Source: Aggregicoccus sp. 17bor-14
GTDB lineage: Bacteria > Myxococcota > Myxococcia > Myxococcales > Myxococcaceae
Direction of reading: 5' to 3'
Assembly (NCBI RefSeq): GCF_009659535.1
Contig: NZ_VJZZ01000007.1
Coordinates: 124,001-188,000, forward strand
Length of the DNA stretch: 64,000 nt
The translations under genes were made by a program, and so were the position numbers. The notes beneath the pieces are model-generated. The model had not been told where the DNA came from. It saw nothing but the letters and a program-made list of their open reading frames with translations, and searched no databases. Below are positions 9,528 through 17,165 of the stretch, one piece after another (the first letter of the stretch is position 1; every line of letters begins with the position of its first letter).

Positions 9528-10562
9528 TCAGGCCGCCTCCTCAAGCGCCGCCGGGGTGGGGGCCGCTGCCTGCGGCGCAGCGCCCAGCAGCTCCGCGGCG
9601 AGCGCCTCGAGCGCCTCGGGGTGCTCCCGCAGCCACTCGCTCGCGCGCTCGCGGCCCTGCCCGATGCGCTCGCCCTTGAGGCTGAAGTGGCTGCCGGACT
9701 TGTCCACCCGGCCGGCCTGCACGGCCAGGTCCAGCACCTCGCCCGCGCGGTGGATGCCGGTGCCGTAGAGCAGGTCGAACTCGGCCTCGTGGAAGGGTGG
9801 GGCGACCTTGTTCTTCACCACCTTCACCCGCGTGCGCGTGCCGATGACGCTCTCGCCCTCCTTGAGGTTGCCCGTGCGGCGGATCTCCATGCGCACCGAG
9901 GAGTAGAACTTGAGCGCATTGCCGCCCGTGGTGGTCTCCGGGTTGCCGAACATCACGCCGATCTTCATGCGGATCTGGTTGATGAAGATGATGCAGGTGC
10001 CCGAGCGGCTCACCGCGCCGGTGAGCTTGCGCAGCGCCTGGCTCATGAGGCGCGCCTGCACGCCCATGTGCGCGTCCCCCATCTCGCCCTCGATCTCGGC
10101 GCGCGGGACCAGCGCGGCCACCGAGTCCACCACGATGAGGTCCACCGCCCCCGAGCGCACCAGCTGCTCGGTGATCTCGAGCGCCTGCTCGCCCGTGTCG
10201 GGCTGGGAGATGAGCAGCTCCTCCACGCGCACCCCGAGCTTGCGCGCGTAGTTCACGTCCAGGGCGTGCTCCGCGTCGATGAACGCCGCCACCCCGCCCT
10301 GCGACTGCACCTGCGCGATCGCGTGCAGGGTGAGGGTGGTCTTCCCGCTCGACTCGTTGCCGAAGATCTCCACCACCCGCCCGCGCGGATAGCCCCCCAC
10401 GCCCAGCGCGCGGTCGATGCCCACCGAGCCGGAGGGGATGACCGCGATGCGCTGCTCGCGCGCCTCGCCGCCCAGGGGCATCACCGCACCCTTGCCGAAC
10501 TGCTTCTCGATCGCCGCCACCGCCGCCGCCACCGCCTTCAGCTTCTCCGTCAGCTTGCTCAT
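9528..10562 (-). CDS. recA: Recombinase A
   Basis: ATP-dependent strand-exchange protein for homologous recombination and SOS co-protease activity. The 344 residues show the whole family core: Walker [10 protein letters not shown] at 68-76, [30 protein letters not shown], the L1/L2 DNA-binding loops around [16 protein letters not shown] and [27 protein letters not shown]. Walker A carries Asn where E. coli RecA has Pro (GPESSGKTT). The C-terminus is Ala/Pro-rich. The start is ATG 10562 after GGAGGGAGGCTGCG. The 293 bases upstream hold no SOS box that I recognise. Confidence 0.97.
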   Translation of the reverse strand: MSKLTEKLKAVAAAVAAIEKQFGKGAVMPLGGEAREQRIAVIPSGSVGIDRALGVGGYPRGRVVEIFGNESSGKTTLTLHAIAQVQSQGGVAAFIDAEHALDVNYARKLGVRVEELLISQPDTGEQALEITEQLVRSGAVDLIVVDSVAALVPRAEIEGEMGDAHMGVQARLMSQALRKLTGAVSRSGTCIIFINQIRMKIGVMFGNPETTTGGNALKFYSSVRMEIRRTGNLKEGESVIGTRTRVKVVKNKVAPPFHEAEFDLLYGTGIHRAGEVLDLAVQAGRVDKSGSHFSLKGERIGQGRERASEWLREHPEALEALAAELLGAAPQAAAPTPAALEEAA

Positions 10563-10855
10563 CGCAGCCTCCCTCCCTCGCCCACGCACCGGGGCTCGCG
10601 CTGGCAGGCCGGAAGTGGCCCGCGCGCGTCCGGAGAGGAGACTGAGCAACGCACGTGCCGCGCACGCGCGAGAGCGAGCCGGAGCGGCGCAGGCGTCCGA
10701 GAGGACGCGCAGCGTCCGGCACGCGGGAGCGACAGCCGTGTCTCTCGATGGCCGAGAGGCGCGGGAACGCGAGGCACCCTCTCCAGGGGCGCAGCGCCGC
10801 GCGCAGCGGGAGGCCCGCGTCCGGAGCGCCGAGGGGTGGGAGGACCGGGCTGCGC

Positions 10856-11659
10856 TCAGCCCGCGCGCTGCAGGGACCGCGCGGGGCGCCCCTCGGTGCC
10901 CGCGTCGGCGATCGCCTCGGGCACCCCGCCCGCGCCGCCGATGTCCTTCTGCAGCTGGATGAGCGCGTCGCGCACCTCCACCAGCAGCGCATCGCGCTCG
11001 GAGCGCGCGCGGTGGGCCGTCTCGATGGGACGGCCCAGCTTCATGCGGATGGCGCTGCGGCGCAGCCGGAAGCTGCCCGCGGGCAGCACCTGGCCGGTGC
11101 CGTCGATCGCCACGGGGATGATGGGCACCTTCGCTTCGAGCGCGAGCAGGAAGGGCCCCTTCTTGAAGGGCAGGATGCGGCCGTCCTTCGAGCGCGTGCC
11201 CTCCGGGAAGGCGAGGATGTTGGCGCCCGCGCGGATGCGCTCGCCGGCGAGCGTGAGGCTCGCCATCGCCTTGCGGCGGTCCGAGCGGTTCACGAAGATC
11301 ATTCCCGTGAGCGCCATGTACCAGCCGAGGAAGGGCACGTACTTGAGCGTGTGCTTCGCGACGAAGCGGATGTTGGCGGGGATGGCCGCGAAGGCGCAGG
11401 GGATATCCATCATCGACTGATGGTTCATCACGAAGATGTGGGGCTTGCTCCAGTCCACGTCCGGCAGCGGCTCCACGCTCAGGCTCGAGCCGGTGATGCG
11501 CCAGTGCATCGAGGCCCAGCAGCGCCGCGCCATCGCCAGGGGCACGTCCTTGTTGAGCGTGAGCAGGCCGGCCACCCCGGAGAGGGTGATCCAGAACACG
11601 CTCCACAGGGCGAGGAAGACGAGCTGCAGCAGGTGGAGCGGGGCGAGGAGGAGCGTCAT
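10856..11659 (-). CDS. plsC: 1-acyl-sn-glycerol-3-phosphate acyltransferase (PlsC family)
   Basis: Second acylation step of phosphatidic acid synthesis, at the inner face of the inner membrane. The 267-residue product has an N-terminal hydrophobic anchor ([21 protein letters not shown]), the catalytic NHQSMMD (NHx4D) motif, the [10 protein letters not shown] block, the glycerol-phosphate-binding [10 protein letters not shown] and the final VPIIPVAI. All four acyltransferase blocks are present. ATG 11659 is preferred; the longer frame starting near 11758 adds an unlikely Pro/Arg-rich extension. It lies upstream of recA on the same strand with 293 bases between, so cotranscription is uncertain. 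Confidence 0.9.
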   Translation of the reverse strand: MTLLLAPLHLLQLVFLALWSVFWITLSGVAGLLTLNKDVPLAMARRCWASMHWRITGSSLSVEPLPDVDWSKPHIFVMNHQSMMDIPCAFAAIPANIRFVAKHTLKYVPFLGWYMALTGMIFVNRSDRRKAMASLTLAGERIRAGANILAFPEGTRSKDGRILPFKKGPFLLALEAKVPIIPVAIDGTGQVLPAGSFRLRRSAIRMKLGRPIETAHRARSERDALLVEVRDALIQLQKDIGGAGGVPEAIADAGTEGRPARSLQRAG

Positions 11660-11824
11660 GGGGCTCGGAGGGGCTCGGGCCCGGGGGCCAGAAAATGGAG
11701 CGCGGCAGTGTGGCCGAAGCAGGGGTGGCCTGTCATCGGAACACCGCGCCACGCCCACACCTGCCGCGCCTCACGCCTGCATGACGACCAGGCAGGAAGG
11801 GCCCGCCGTGACGCAGCGCGCCTC

Positions 11825-13438
11825 CTAATGGCCGCTCGCGCCCACCGTCTCGTCCCAGTTGTGGGCCTGCGCCTCGGCGCTCGCGCTCTTCGGCTTGTCC
11901 CGGTCCCCGGGCCTGCGGTCGAGCACCCGGCAGCTGAGCGCGAGGTGCATGTCCTTTTCCTCGATGCGCTCGTGCCCTTCGAGGTCGGCGCGCGAGCGCG
12001 CAATCTTGAGGATGCGGTCGTGGGCGCGCGCGGAGAGGCCGAGGCTCTTCACGTTGTGGGCGAGCTGGCGCTCCGCCTTTGCGCTCATCCGGCAGTGCGT
12101 GCGCAGCAGGCGGGGCGTCATCTGGGCATTGCAGTGCACGCCGGGCTCGTCGCGGAAGCGCACCCGCTGGCGCTCGCGCGCCTCCTCCACGCGCGCGCGG
12201 TAGTGGCTCGAGGGCAGGTCGTAGGCGCTCAGCCGGTAGAGGTCGGACACACCCACCGGCCGCGTCTGCAGGGTCATGTCCACGCGGTCGAGCAGCGGGC
12301 CGCTCACGCGTGCCTTGTACTCGTCGACCTTCGACTCCTTGCAGCGGCACACGCGCTCCGGCACACCGTGGAAGCCGCAGGGGCAGGGGTTCATCGCGGC
12401 CACGAGCATCACCCGGCAGGGGTAGGTGAGGTGCTGGCTCGCGCGGGCGAGGTGGATGACGCCCTCTTCGAGCGGCTGGCGCAGCACCTCGAGCACGTTC
12501 TTGCGGAACTCGGGCAGCTCGTCGAGGAAGAGCACGCCGTGGTGGGCGAGCGAGAGCTCGCCGGGCCGGGTCGTGGGCCCGCCGCCCACGAGGCCCGCAT
12601 CCGAGATGGTGTGGTGCGGCGAGCGGAAGGGGCGCTCGCGAAGCAGCCCCTGGTCCTCGGCCAGCAGGCCGAGCACCGAGTAGATCTTCGTCACCTCCAG
12701 CGCCTCGCCGAAGGTCATGGCGGGGAGGATGCCGGGCAGGCGCCGCGCGAGCATGGTCTTGCCCGAGCCCGGAGGGCCGCTCATCAGCACGTTGTGGCCC
12801 CCGGCGGCCGCGAGCTCCAGCGCGAGCTTCACGTCCGGCTGGCCACGCACCTCGGACATGTCGGGCTGGGTCGGCGGGGGGCTCGCGCGGGCCTCGGGGG
12901 CGCCCCGCACGAAGCGCGGGAGGGGCGCCGTGCCCGCCAGGTGCTCCACCGCCTCGCGCAGGTGGCGCACCGGGTAGACGTGCAGCCCCTCCACGAGCGC
13001 CGCCTCGGCGGCGTTCGCCGCGGGAACCATCACGCCGTGGTATCCGCCGTCGCGCGCGGCGACCGCGAGCGGCAGCACGCCCCGGATGGGCTTCACCGCG
13101 CCGTCCAGCGAGAGCTCCCCCCCGAAGAGGAGGGTCGCGAGCGGCTCCTCGTCCAGGAGGCGCGCGGCCGCGAGGACCCCGAGCGCGATGGGCAGCTCGA
13201 ACGCGGCGCCCTCCTTGCGGATGTCCGCCGGGGCGAGGTTCACCGTGATGCGCTTCTGCGGCAGGTCGTAGCCCGAGTTCTTCAGGGCCGAGACCACCCG
13301 GACCTTGGACTCGCGGGCGGCGCCATCCGGAAGCCCCACCACGTTGAAGTAGGGCAGGCCCAGCGCCATGTCGACCTCGCAGTCCACCACAACCGCGTCG
13401 ATGCCGACCAACGCTCCGCTGCGCACCCTCGCCAGCAT
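11825..13438 (-). CDS. ComM/YifB-family Mg-chelatase-like AAA+ ATPase
   Basis: A 537-residue ATPase of the YifB/ComM family. In naturally competent bacteria ComM is a hexameric helicase promoting branch migration during transformation; elsewhere the role is uncertain. The N-terminal Lon-like domain begins MLARVRSGALVGIDA and includes FNVVGLPDGAARESKVRV. The AAA+ core holds Walker A SGPPGSGKTML, RSPHHTISDAGLVGGG, Walker B LFLDELPEF and the zinc-like segment NPCPCGFHG followed by CRCKESKVDEYKARVSGPLLDRVD. The C-terminal Mg_chelatase_C region is complete. ATG 13438 is preceded by GGGAGGGGGACGG. It is alone on its strand between plsC and DUF2378. Confidence 0.92.
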   Translation of the reverse strand: MLARVRSGALVGIDAVVVDCEVDMALGLPYFNVVGLPDGAARESKVRVVSALKNSGYDLPQKRITVNLAPADIRKEGAAFELPIALGVLAAARLLDEEPLATLLFGGELSLDGAVKPIRGVLPLAVAARDGGYHGVMVPAANAAEAALVEGLHVYPVRHLREAVEHLAGTAPLPRFVRGAPEARASPPPTQPDMSEVRGQPDVKLALELAAAGGHNVLMSGPPGSGKTMLARRLPGILPAMTFGEALEVTKIYSVLGLLAEDQGLLRERPFRSPHHTISDAGLVGGGPTTRPGELSLAHHGVLFLDELPEFRKNVLEVLRQPLEEGVIHLARASQHLTYPCRVMLVAAMNPCPCGFHGVPERVCRCKESKVDEYKARVSGPLLDRVDMTLQTRPVGVSDLYRLSAYDLPSSHYRARVEEARERQRVRFRDEPGVHCNAQMTPRLLRTHCRMSAKAERQLAHNVKSLGLSARAHDRILKIARSRADLEGHERIEEKDMHLALSCRVLDRRPGDRDKPKSASAEAQAHNWDETVGASGH

Positions 13439-13635
13439 CCGTCCCCCTCCCGCTCCCGCCGCCGCCTTGCGTCGGGGACCGGGACAGAGCAAGCGCCGTA
13501 CCCGGGGCCCGGCCTCCCAGGCGCTCCGCCATGGCGTCCGGAGGGGTGGGGGAGGGGTCCAGGAGGCCGGAGCGGCGTGCGTGCGCCAGCGGGGCTCTCA
13601 GGCCGCGAGAACGGGGAGGGCCGTGGCTGCGCCTG

Positions 13636-14259
13636 CTAGCGCGTGCTGACCGCCCCGGACCTCCGCGAGGACCGGGAGGCGCCGCTGCCGCGCAGCCCCG
13701 GAGACGCCGAGGCCTCGCTCCAGCTGATGCGGTAGGTGCAGGCGTGCCCGTCGTGCTCGGTGGCCTCGATGTGGACCTGGCTCGCCCCGGCGACCTCCAG
13801 GCCCGCCTCGATGATGCCGGCGGTGAAGCCCGGGTAGGCGCCCACCTCGTTCATCCACAGCTCGAAGGAGCGGGGGCCGCGCTCCACGAGCCGGCTCTCG
13901 GTGTAGTTGTTGCCCGAGCGGAAGTTCTGCGTGGCGCGCGCGAGTGCGCGGCGGGGCCCCAGCACGCGCAGGAGCGAGAGCACCGCGCGCCCCAGCATGG
14001 TGTCGCGGTAGCCCGCGATGTGGGCCCGGCCCAGCTGCCGGCAGCCCTCGTCCACGCTGAGCTCGGGGAAGAGCTCCTCCGCGGCGATGCGCAGGAAGGC
14101 CATCCAGGCGTTGATGGGGTAGGCCGGCCGCAGCTTCTGGTCCAGGTCCAGGCCGGCCTGGCGCAGGCGCGCCTTGCAGCGGGCGTCCATGCGCCCCTGG
14201 AGCCCCCGCAGGAAGAGGGCCTCGAGGGTCTGCTCAAACACCAGGAGCTCGTCGGCCAT
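13636..14259 (-). CDS. DUF2378 / TIGR02265 family protein
   Basis: A 207-residue soluble protein of the myxobacterial DUF2378 family, which occurs in many copies per genome in Myxococcales and has no established function. Family features visible are EQTLEALFLRGLQG, a central YRDTMLGRAVLSLLRVLGPRRALARATQNFRSGNNYTE, and FELWMNEVGAYPGFTAGIIEAGLEVAGA. The start ATG 14259 fits the family. It lies 54 bases downstream of the exbD genes on the same strand and could be the last gene of that operon. The C-terminal 25 residues are Ser/Arg-rich and probably disordered. Confidence 0.85.
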   Translation of the reverse strand: MADELLVFEQTLEALFLRGLQGRMDARCKARLRQAGLDLDQKLRPAYPINAWMAFLRIAAEELFPELSVDEGCRQLGRAHIAGYRDTMLGRAVLSLLRVLGPRRALARATQNFRSGNNYTESRLVERGPRSFELWMNEVGAYPGFTAGIIEAGLEVAGASQVHIEATEHDGHACTYRISWSEASASPGLRGSGASRSSRRSGAVSTR

Positions 14260-14313
14260 GGGTGCAATCTAGCCGAGCGAGCTCCTGGGGTGAAACGGAC
14301 TGCGGGCTGCTGC

Positions 14314-14814
14314 CTACGGGCTGCCCGGAGTGGGCGGGGCCGGCGGCGGCGGCGCGTTCGGGTCGGCGCCCGGCGCGGGAGCGGTCGGCTCCTCGGTGGC
14401 CATGCCCAGCGTGACCTTGGGGTCCGCCTGGCGCGTCATGTCCAGCGCCGCGATGAGCTTGCCGTAGTTGGCCTTGTCGTCGGCGAGGAAGAAGACGACC
14501 TTGTCCTCAAGCTTCGTCTTCGCCGCGAGCACGCGGCGCATCCGCTCGAGGTACTGGTCCGCCGGGATGGTCTCCGCGTTGAGCTTGTAGTTGCCCTGCG
14601 CGTCGATCTCGACCACCAGCTGGCCCTGCGGCACCTCGGACTGGTCCTGCACGTCCTCGGTCTCGGGCACGCGCACGTCGATGTCCTTCTCGAGCAGCGG
14701 CGTCACCACCATGAAGATGATGAGGAGCACGAGCACCACGTCCACGAGCGGCGTGACGTTGATGTCCGAGTTGGGCCGGCCCTGGATGGCCGCCATGCTT
14801 CTGCGCTTGTGCAT
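14314..14814 (-). CDS. exbD: ExbD/TolR-family biopolymer transport protein (second copy)
   Basis: Inner-membrane proton-channel subunit that works with ExbB to energise TonB. The 166 residues contain the family signature SDINVTPLVDVVLVLLIIFMVVTPLL, with the essential membrane aspartate in LVDVVLV near residue 25, and then a periplasmic domain ending in a Pro/Ala-rich tail. The start is ATG 14814, directly after the stop of the preceding exbD with GGAGA ten bases upstream; a second ATG seven codons in is possible. The two ExbD paralogues differ in the periplasmic part, so they may form a heteromer or serve different partners. Confidence 0.9.
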   Translation of the reverse strand: MHKRRSMAAIQGRPNSDINVTPLVDVVLVLLIIFMVVTPLLEKDIDVRVPETEDVQDQSEVPQGQLVVEIDAQGNYKLNAETIPADQYLERMRRVLAAKTKLEDKVVFFLADDKANYGKLIAALDMTRQADPKVTLGMATEEPTAPAPGADPNAPPPPAPPTPGSP

Positions 14815-14816
14815 GG

Positions 14817-15236
14817 TTATTTCTTCTCCTGCACGGCGAGCTTGATGCTCTTGAACTGGGCCTTGCGCGCGCTCTCCATCACCTTGCGCACGTCGCCCAC
14901 CTGCAGGGTGGAGTCACCCTTCAGGAGCAGCTGCTCGGTCGGATCGGTGGCGATCTTCACGCGCAGGGCCTCCTGCAGCCGGCTCGCGTCCGGCATCAGG
15001 TCGTCCTCCACGTAGATCTCCTTCTGCGCGGTGATGGAGAGCACGACGGGGTCGGCATCCTTGTGCTTCTCCTCGCCCTTCTCCTTCTCCGCCTTCGGCA
15101 GCTCCACGGACTTGCCGCGCTGGAGCATCGGCGTCACGACCATGAAGATGATGAGGAGCACGAGCACCACGTCCACCAGCGGCGTGACGTTGATCTCGCT
15201 TTTGACGCCCCCCTTACCGCCTGCTGACATTGCCAT
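14817..15236 (-). CDS. exbD: ExbD/TolR-family biopolymer transport protein (first copy)
   Basis: A 139-residue ExbD with SEINVTPLVDVVLVLLIIFMVVTPML, one membrane segment bearing the proton-carrying Asp, and a periplasmic domain of about 100 residues containing a Lys/Glu-rich linker (KAEKEKGEEKHKDAD). It forms the ion-conducting unit with the ExbB encoded 116 bases upstream. The start is ATG 15236, with an AGGAAG-type ribosome site. It is followed after two bases by the second exbD, a tight pair. A strong hairpin sits upstream in the exbB-exbD gap. Confidence 0.92.
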   Translation of the reverse strand: MAMSAGGKGGVKSEINVTPLVDVVLVLLIIFMVVTPMLQRGKSVELPKAEKEKGEEKHKDADPVVLSITAQKEIYVEDDLMPDASRLQEALRVKIATDPTEQLLLKGDSTLQVGDVRKVMESARKAQFKSIKLAVQEKK

Positions 15237-15274
15237 TGTTGCACCTGCTTCCTGAAAAAGGCCCGCCCGACCGC

Positions 15275-15305
15275 AGGGGCCCTCGCGTGCTGCTCGAGGG
15301 CCCCT
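15275..15305 (-). terminator. Perfect 11-bp hairpin between exbB and exbD (attenuator or partial terminator)
   Basis: Arms CGAGGGCCCCT (15295-15305) and AGGGGCCCTCG (15275-15285) enclose a nine-base loop. In the direction of transcription a run of five T's follows about 14 bases beyond the stem, so this is not a textbook terminator. It may reduce readthrough from exbB into exbD or protect the exbB mRNA end. Confidence 0.5.
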
Positions 15306-15352
15306 CTACGCGCGGCGGAAACGGGCCTTGGGGGGTGGGACCGAGCCGGAGA

Positions 15353-16012
15353 TTAGTGAGAAGCGCCGGCCTGGCGGGCCACCACGTCCAGGAACTCGTT
15401 GGAGGACTCGCTGATGTCCACCGCGCGCGCGTCCACCCAGCCCTGGAGGAAGTTGTACGCCATCACGGCGGGGATCGCCACGAGCAGACCGAACGCGGTG
15501 GTCACGAGCGCCTCGGCGATACCGGCCGAGATGGTGCCCAGACCGCCCGAGCCCGCGGCCGCCATGAGCTGGAACGCGTTCACGATGCCCATCGTGGTGC
15601 CGAGCAGACCCACGAACGGCGCCGTGGAGCCCACGGTGGCGAGCAGGCCGAGGCCGCGCTTGAGGCTCTGCACCTCGCGCTGCGCCTGGCGCTCGAGCGC
15701 GCGCGCCACGCTCTCCACCTGCGCCTCGCCGCGGGTGCCCTTGTAGGCGGTGAGGCCGGCGTTGATCACGCGGCCCAGGTGGCCCACGTCCTTGCCCAGG
15801 TTGGTGTTGGCGGCCGTGTTCAGGTCGCCCTTGGAGAGGATGGCGCCCATCTTGGCGGCGAAGGTGCGGCTGTCCCGGCGGGTCTTGCGGAAGACCACCA
15901 TGCGCTCGGCCATCACGATGAGGGACGACAGCGACATGACCGCCATGACACAGACGACCATCCGCGCGAAGAGGCCCATGTGGGCCCACAGATCAGAGAG
16001 AGTGAATTGCAT
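15353..16012 (-). CDS. exbB: ExbB/TolQ/MotA-family proton channel protein
   Basis: A 219-residue inner-membrane protein that forms the pentameric proton channel energising TonB. Three hydrophobic segments are visible: MGLFARMVVCVMAVMSLSSLIV near the start, GLGLLATVGSTAPFVGLLGTTMGIVNAF, and ISAGIAEALVTTAFGLLVAIPAVMAYNFL. The last two include the family consensus GLLGTVxGIxxAF and the Thr residues lining the channel. A cytoplasmic stretch rich in Arg and Gln (ALERQAQREVQSLKRG) separates them. The start is ATG 16012. It lies between tonB and the two exbD genes, each gap of about 116 bases holding a strong hairpin. Confidence 0.93.
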   Translation of the reverse strand: MQFTLSDLWAHMGLFARMVVCVMAVMSLSSLIVMAERMVVFRKTRRDSRTFAAKMGAILSKGDLNTAANTNLGKDVGHLGRVINAGLTAYKGTRGEAQVESVARALERQAQREVQSLKRGLGLLATVGSTAPFVGLLGTTMGIVNAFQLMAAAGSGGLGTISAGIAEALVTTAFGLLVAIPAVMAYNFLQGWVDARAVDISESSNEFLDVVARQAGASH

Positions 16013-16096
16013 GGTTGGGAGAGCGCTCCTCCTCGAGCGCGGGTGAGAGCTTCTGGGGCGGCTGCTGAAGACGGAAGACGACGGGCAGGGGAGAGC

Positions 16097-16118
16097 GGGG
16101 CCCCGTCACCGGGGCCCC
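16097..16118 (-). terminator. Perfect 9-bp hairpin between tonB and exbB
   Basis: GGGGCCCCG (16097-16105) and CGGGGCCCC (16110-16118) pair perfectly around a four-base loop, twelve bases past the tonB stop. No T-tract follows, so it may act as a Rho-blocking mRNA-end stabiliser or attenuator rather than a full terminator. Confidence 0.45.
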
Positions 16119-16129
16119 GGGAGACGGCG

Positions 16130-16864
16130 TTAGCGGGGCAGCTTCAGCTGGATGGTGAACGTGTAGTCCACCGCCGTGGGCTTGCCCTGGTAGAGGACCG
16201 GCGTGTAGCGGGTGCTGTAGAGCGAGTCGAGCACGGCCGCCTCCATGTGGGGCAGCGGCTTGATGATGCGGCACTTCTCCAGCTTGCCCTCGACGGTGAT
16301 GATGCACTTCACGATCATCACGCCCTCGACGCGGGCAACCAGGGCCTCCTGGGTGTACTGGATGTTGCGTCCCGAGATCTTCGTCGGGCGGGTCATGCCC
16401 TGGCCGAAGGGCAGCACGTCCGTGCCGGTTCCGCCCAGCTGGCCGCCGAGCACACCACCCACCACGCCACCGACGACGCCGCCGACCACGCCGCCCTCGA
16501 CACCGCCCTCCACGCCCCCCTCGACCTCCTCCTCCTGGGAGGACTCCTCCTCCTGGGGCTCGGTCTCGGGCGGCTTCTCGGTGGGGATCTCCTTCGGCTT
16601 GACGATGGTGTCCGGCTTCTTCGTCGGCTTCTTCTTGGTAGTGGAGGAGTGGGACGCCGGCGGGGGCGGCGGAGGCGGAGGCGGCGGAGGAGCCATTGCC
16701 TGCTTGAAGGTCACCTCCACGTCGCCCTCTTCCGCTTCCGGAGTGCGGGTGGAGAGCCAGAGCGCGAGGGCCACGAGGCCCACGTGGAGCAGGACCGATA
16801 GAACTGCTCCGGTGCCGAACCGAGACTTCGGTCCAACACCGCGGCCGAGGACAGAGTCGAACAT
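16130..16864 (-). CDS. tonB: TonB-family energy transducer with Gly-Gly repeat linker
   Basis: A 244-residue TonB: short cytoplasmic N-terminus, one membrane anchor (VLSVLLHVGLVALALWL), a periplasmic linker and a C-terminal TonB domain (QYTQEALVARVEGVMIVKCIITVEGKLEKCRI ... STRYTPVLYQGKPTAVDYTFTIQLKL). The linker has a run of twelve prolines, a Lys/Thr-rich and then Glu-rich part, and about nine tandem four-residue units of the form V-x-G-G (residues 112-148). The domain's YTPVLYQGKPT block is normal. It should transmit ExbBD energy to the divergent Oar-like receptor. The start is ATG 16864 after AAGGAGTGACGCCTC. Confidence 0.92.
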   Translation of the reverse strand: MFDSVLGRGVGPKSRFGTGAVLSVLLHVGLVALALWLSTRTPEAEEGDVEVTFKQAMAPPPPPPPPPPPASHSSTTKKKPTKKPDTIVKPKEIPTEKPPETEPQEEESSQEEEVEGGVEGGVEGGVVGGVVGGVVGGVLGGQLGGTGTDVLPFGQGMTRPTKISGRNIQYTQEALVARVEGVMIVKCIITVEGKLEKCRIIKPLPHMEAAVLDSLYSTRYTPVLYQGKPTAVDYTFTIQLKLPR

Positions 16865-16928
16865 GAGGCGTCACTCCTTGGGACCACAGAGACCGACCAC
16901 GCCCATCCAGGTTCAAAAAAGGCGCGCT

Positions 16929-16956
16929 ACCATACAGAAACGAGGGTCGGGTTCAA
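16929..16956 (-). promoter_or_regulatory. Sigma-70-type promoter for tonB-exbB-exbD-exbD
   Basis: On the minus strand TTGAAC (16956-16951) and TATGGT (16934-16929) are separated by 16 bases, with the tonB ATG about 65 bases downstream. Both hexamers are close to consensus in a very GC-rich background. Confidence 0.6.
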
Positions 16957-17026
16957 GCATACTGATCGCTCGCCTGATCCGCGGCACGCGCCAATGCCCC
17001 AAGGGTCACCAAAAAGCAACGGTCTA

Positions 17027-17054
17027 TTGACAAGGATGCCCTGTCCGCTATTTT
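17027..17054 (+). promoter_or_regulatory. Sigma-70-type promoter for the Oar-like receptor gene
   Basis: A perfect TTGACA (17027-17032) and TATTTT (17049-17054) with a 16-base spacer. It is the best sigma-70 match in the window and agrees with the high expression expected of a major outer-membrane receptor. Confidence 0.72.
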
Positions 17055-17165
17055 GCGCGCCCTGTGTAGTGGCGTCTTCAGGATCAGGAGACCGCCACTT
17101 CAGCTAGTCAGCAGTCGCTGTCCCGGTAGCACGCTGTAGCCGTTCACCTTGGAGGGGTTTTCGGT

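Larger units (their letters stand above)
16865..17165. other. Divergent regulatory region between tonB and the Oar-like receptor gene
   Basis: A 301-base non-coding gap, more AT-rich than the neighbouring genes, with one good promoter on each strand (listed separately). About 110 bases separate the plus-strand -10 from the receptor start codon, leaving room for an untranslated leader. I see no Fur box or other named operator. Confidence 0.6.

Noticed and set aside
10563-10855. SOS/LexA box upstream of recA
   Set aside because: I looked for palindromes of the known LexA types in this GC-rich gap and found none.
13439-13635. Small open frames between the ComM-like gene and DUF2378
   Set aside because: They read as shadows of flanking genes, with no start signal.
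10655-13639. A 994-codon plus-strand open frame opposite plsC and the ComM-like gene
   Set aside because: Both real genes on the minus strand have complete family motifs; the plus frame has none.
16425-16540. Tandem repeat considered as a CRISPR-like or microsatellite array
   Set aside because: The period is twelve bases, in frame, and encodes the V-x-G-G linker of TonB; there are no spacers.
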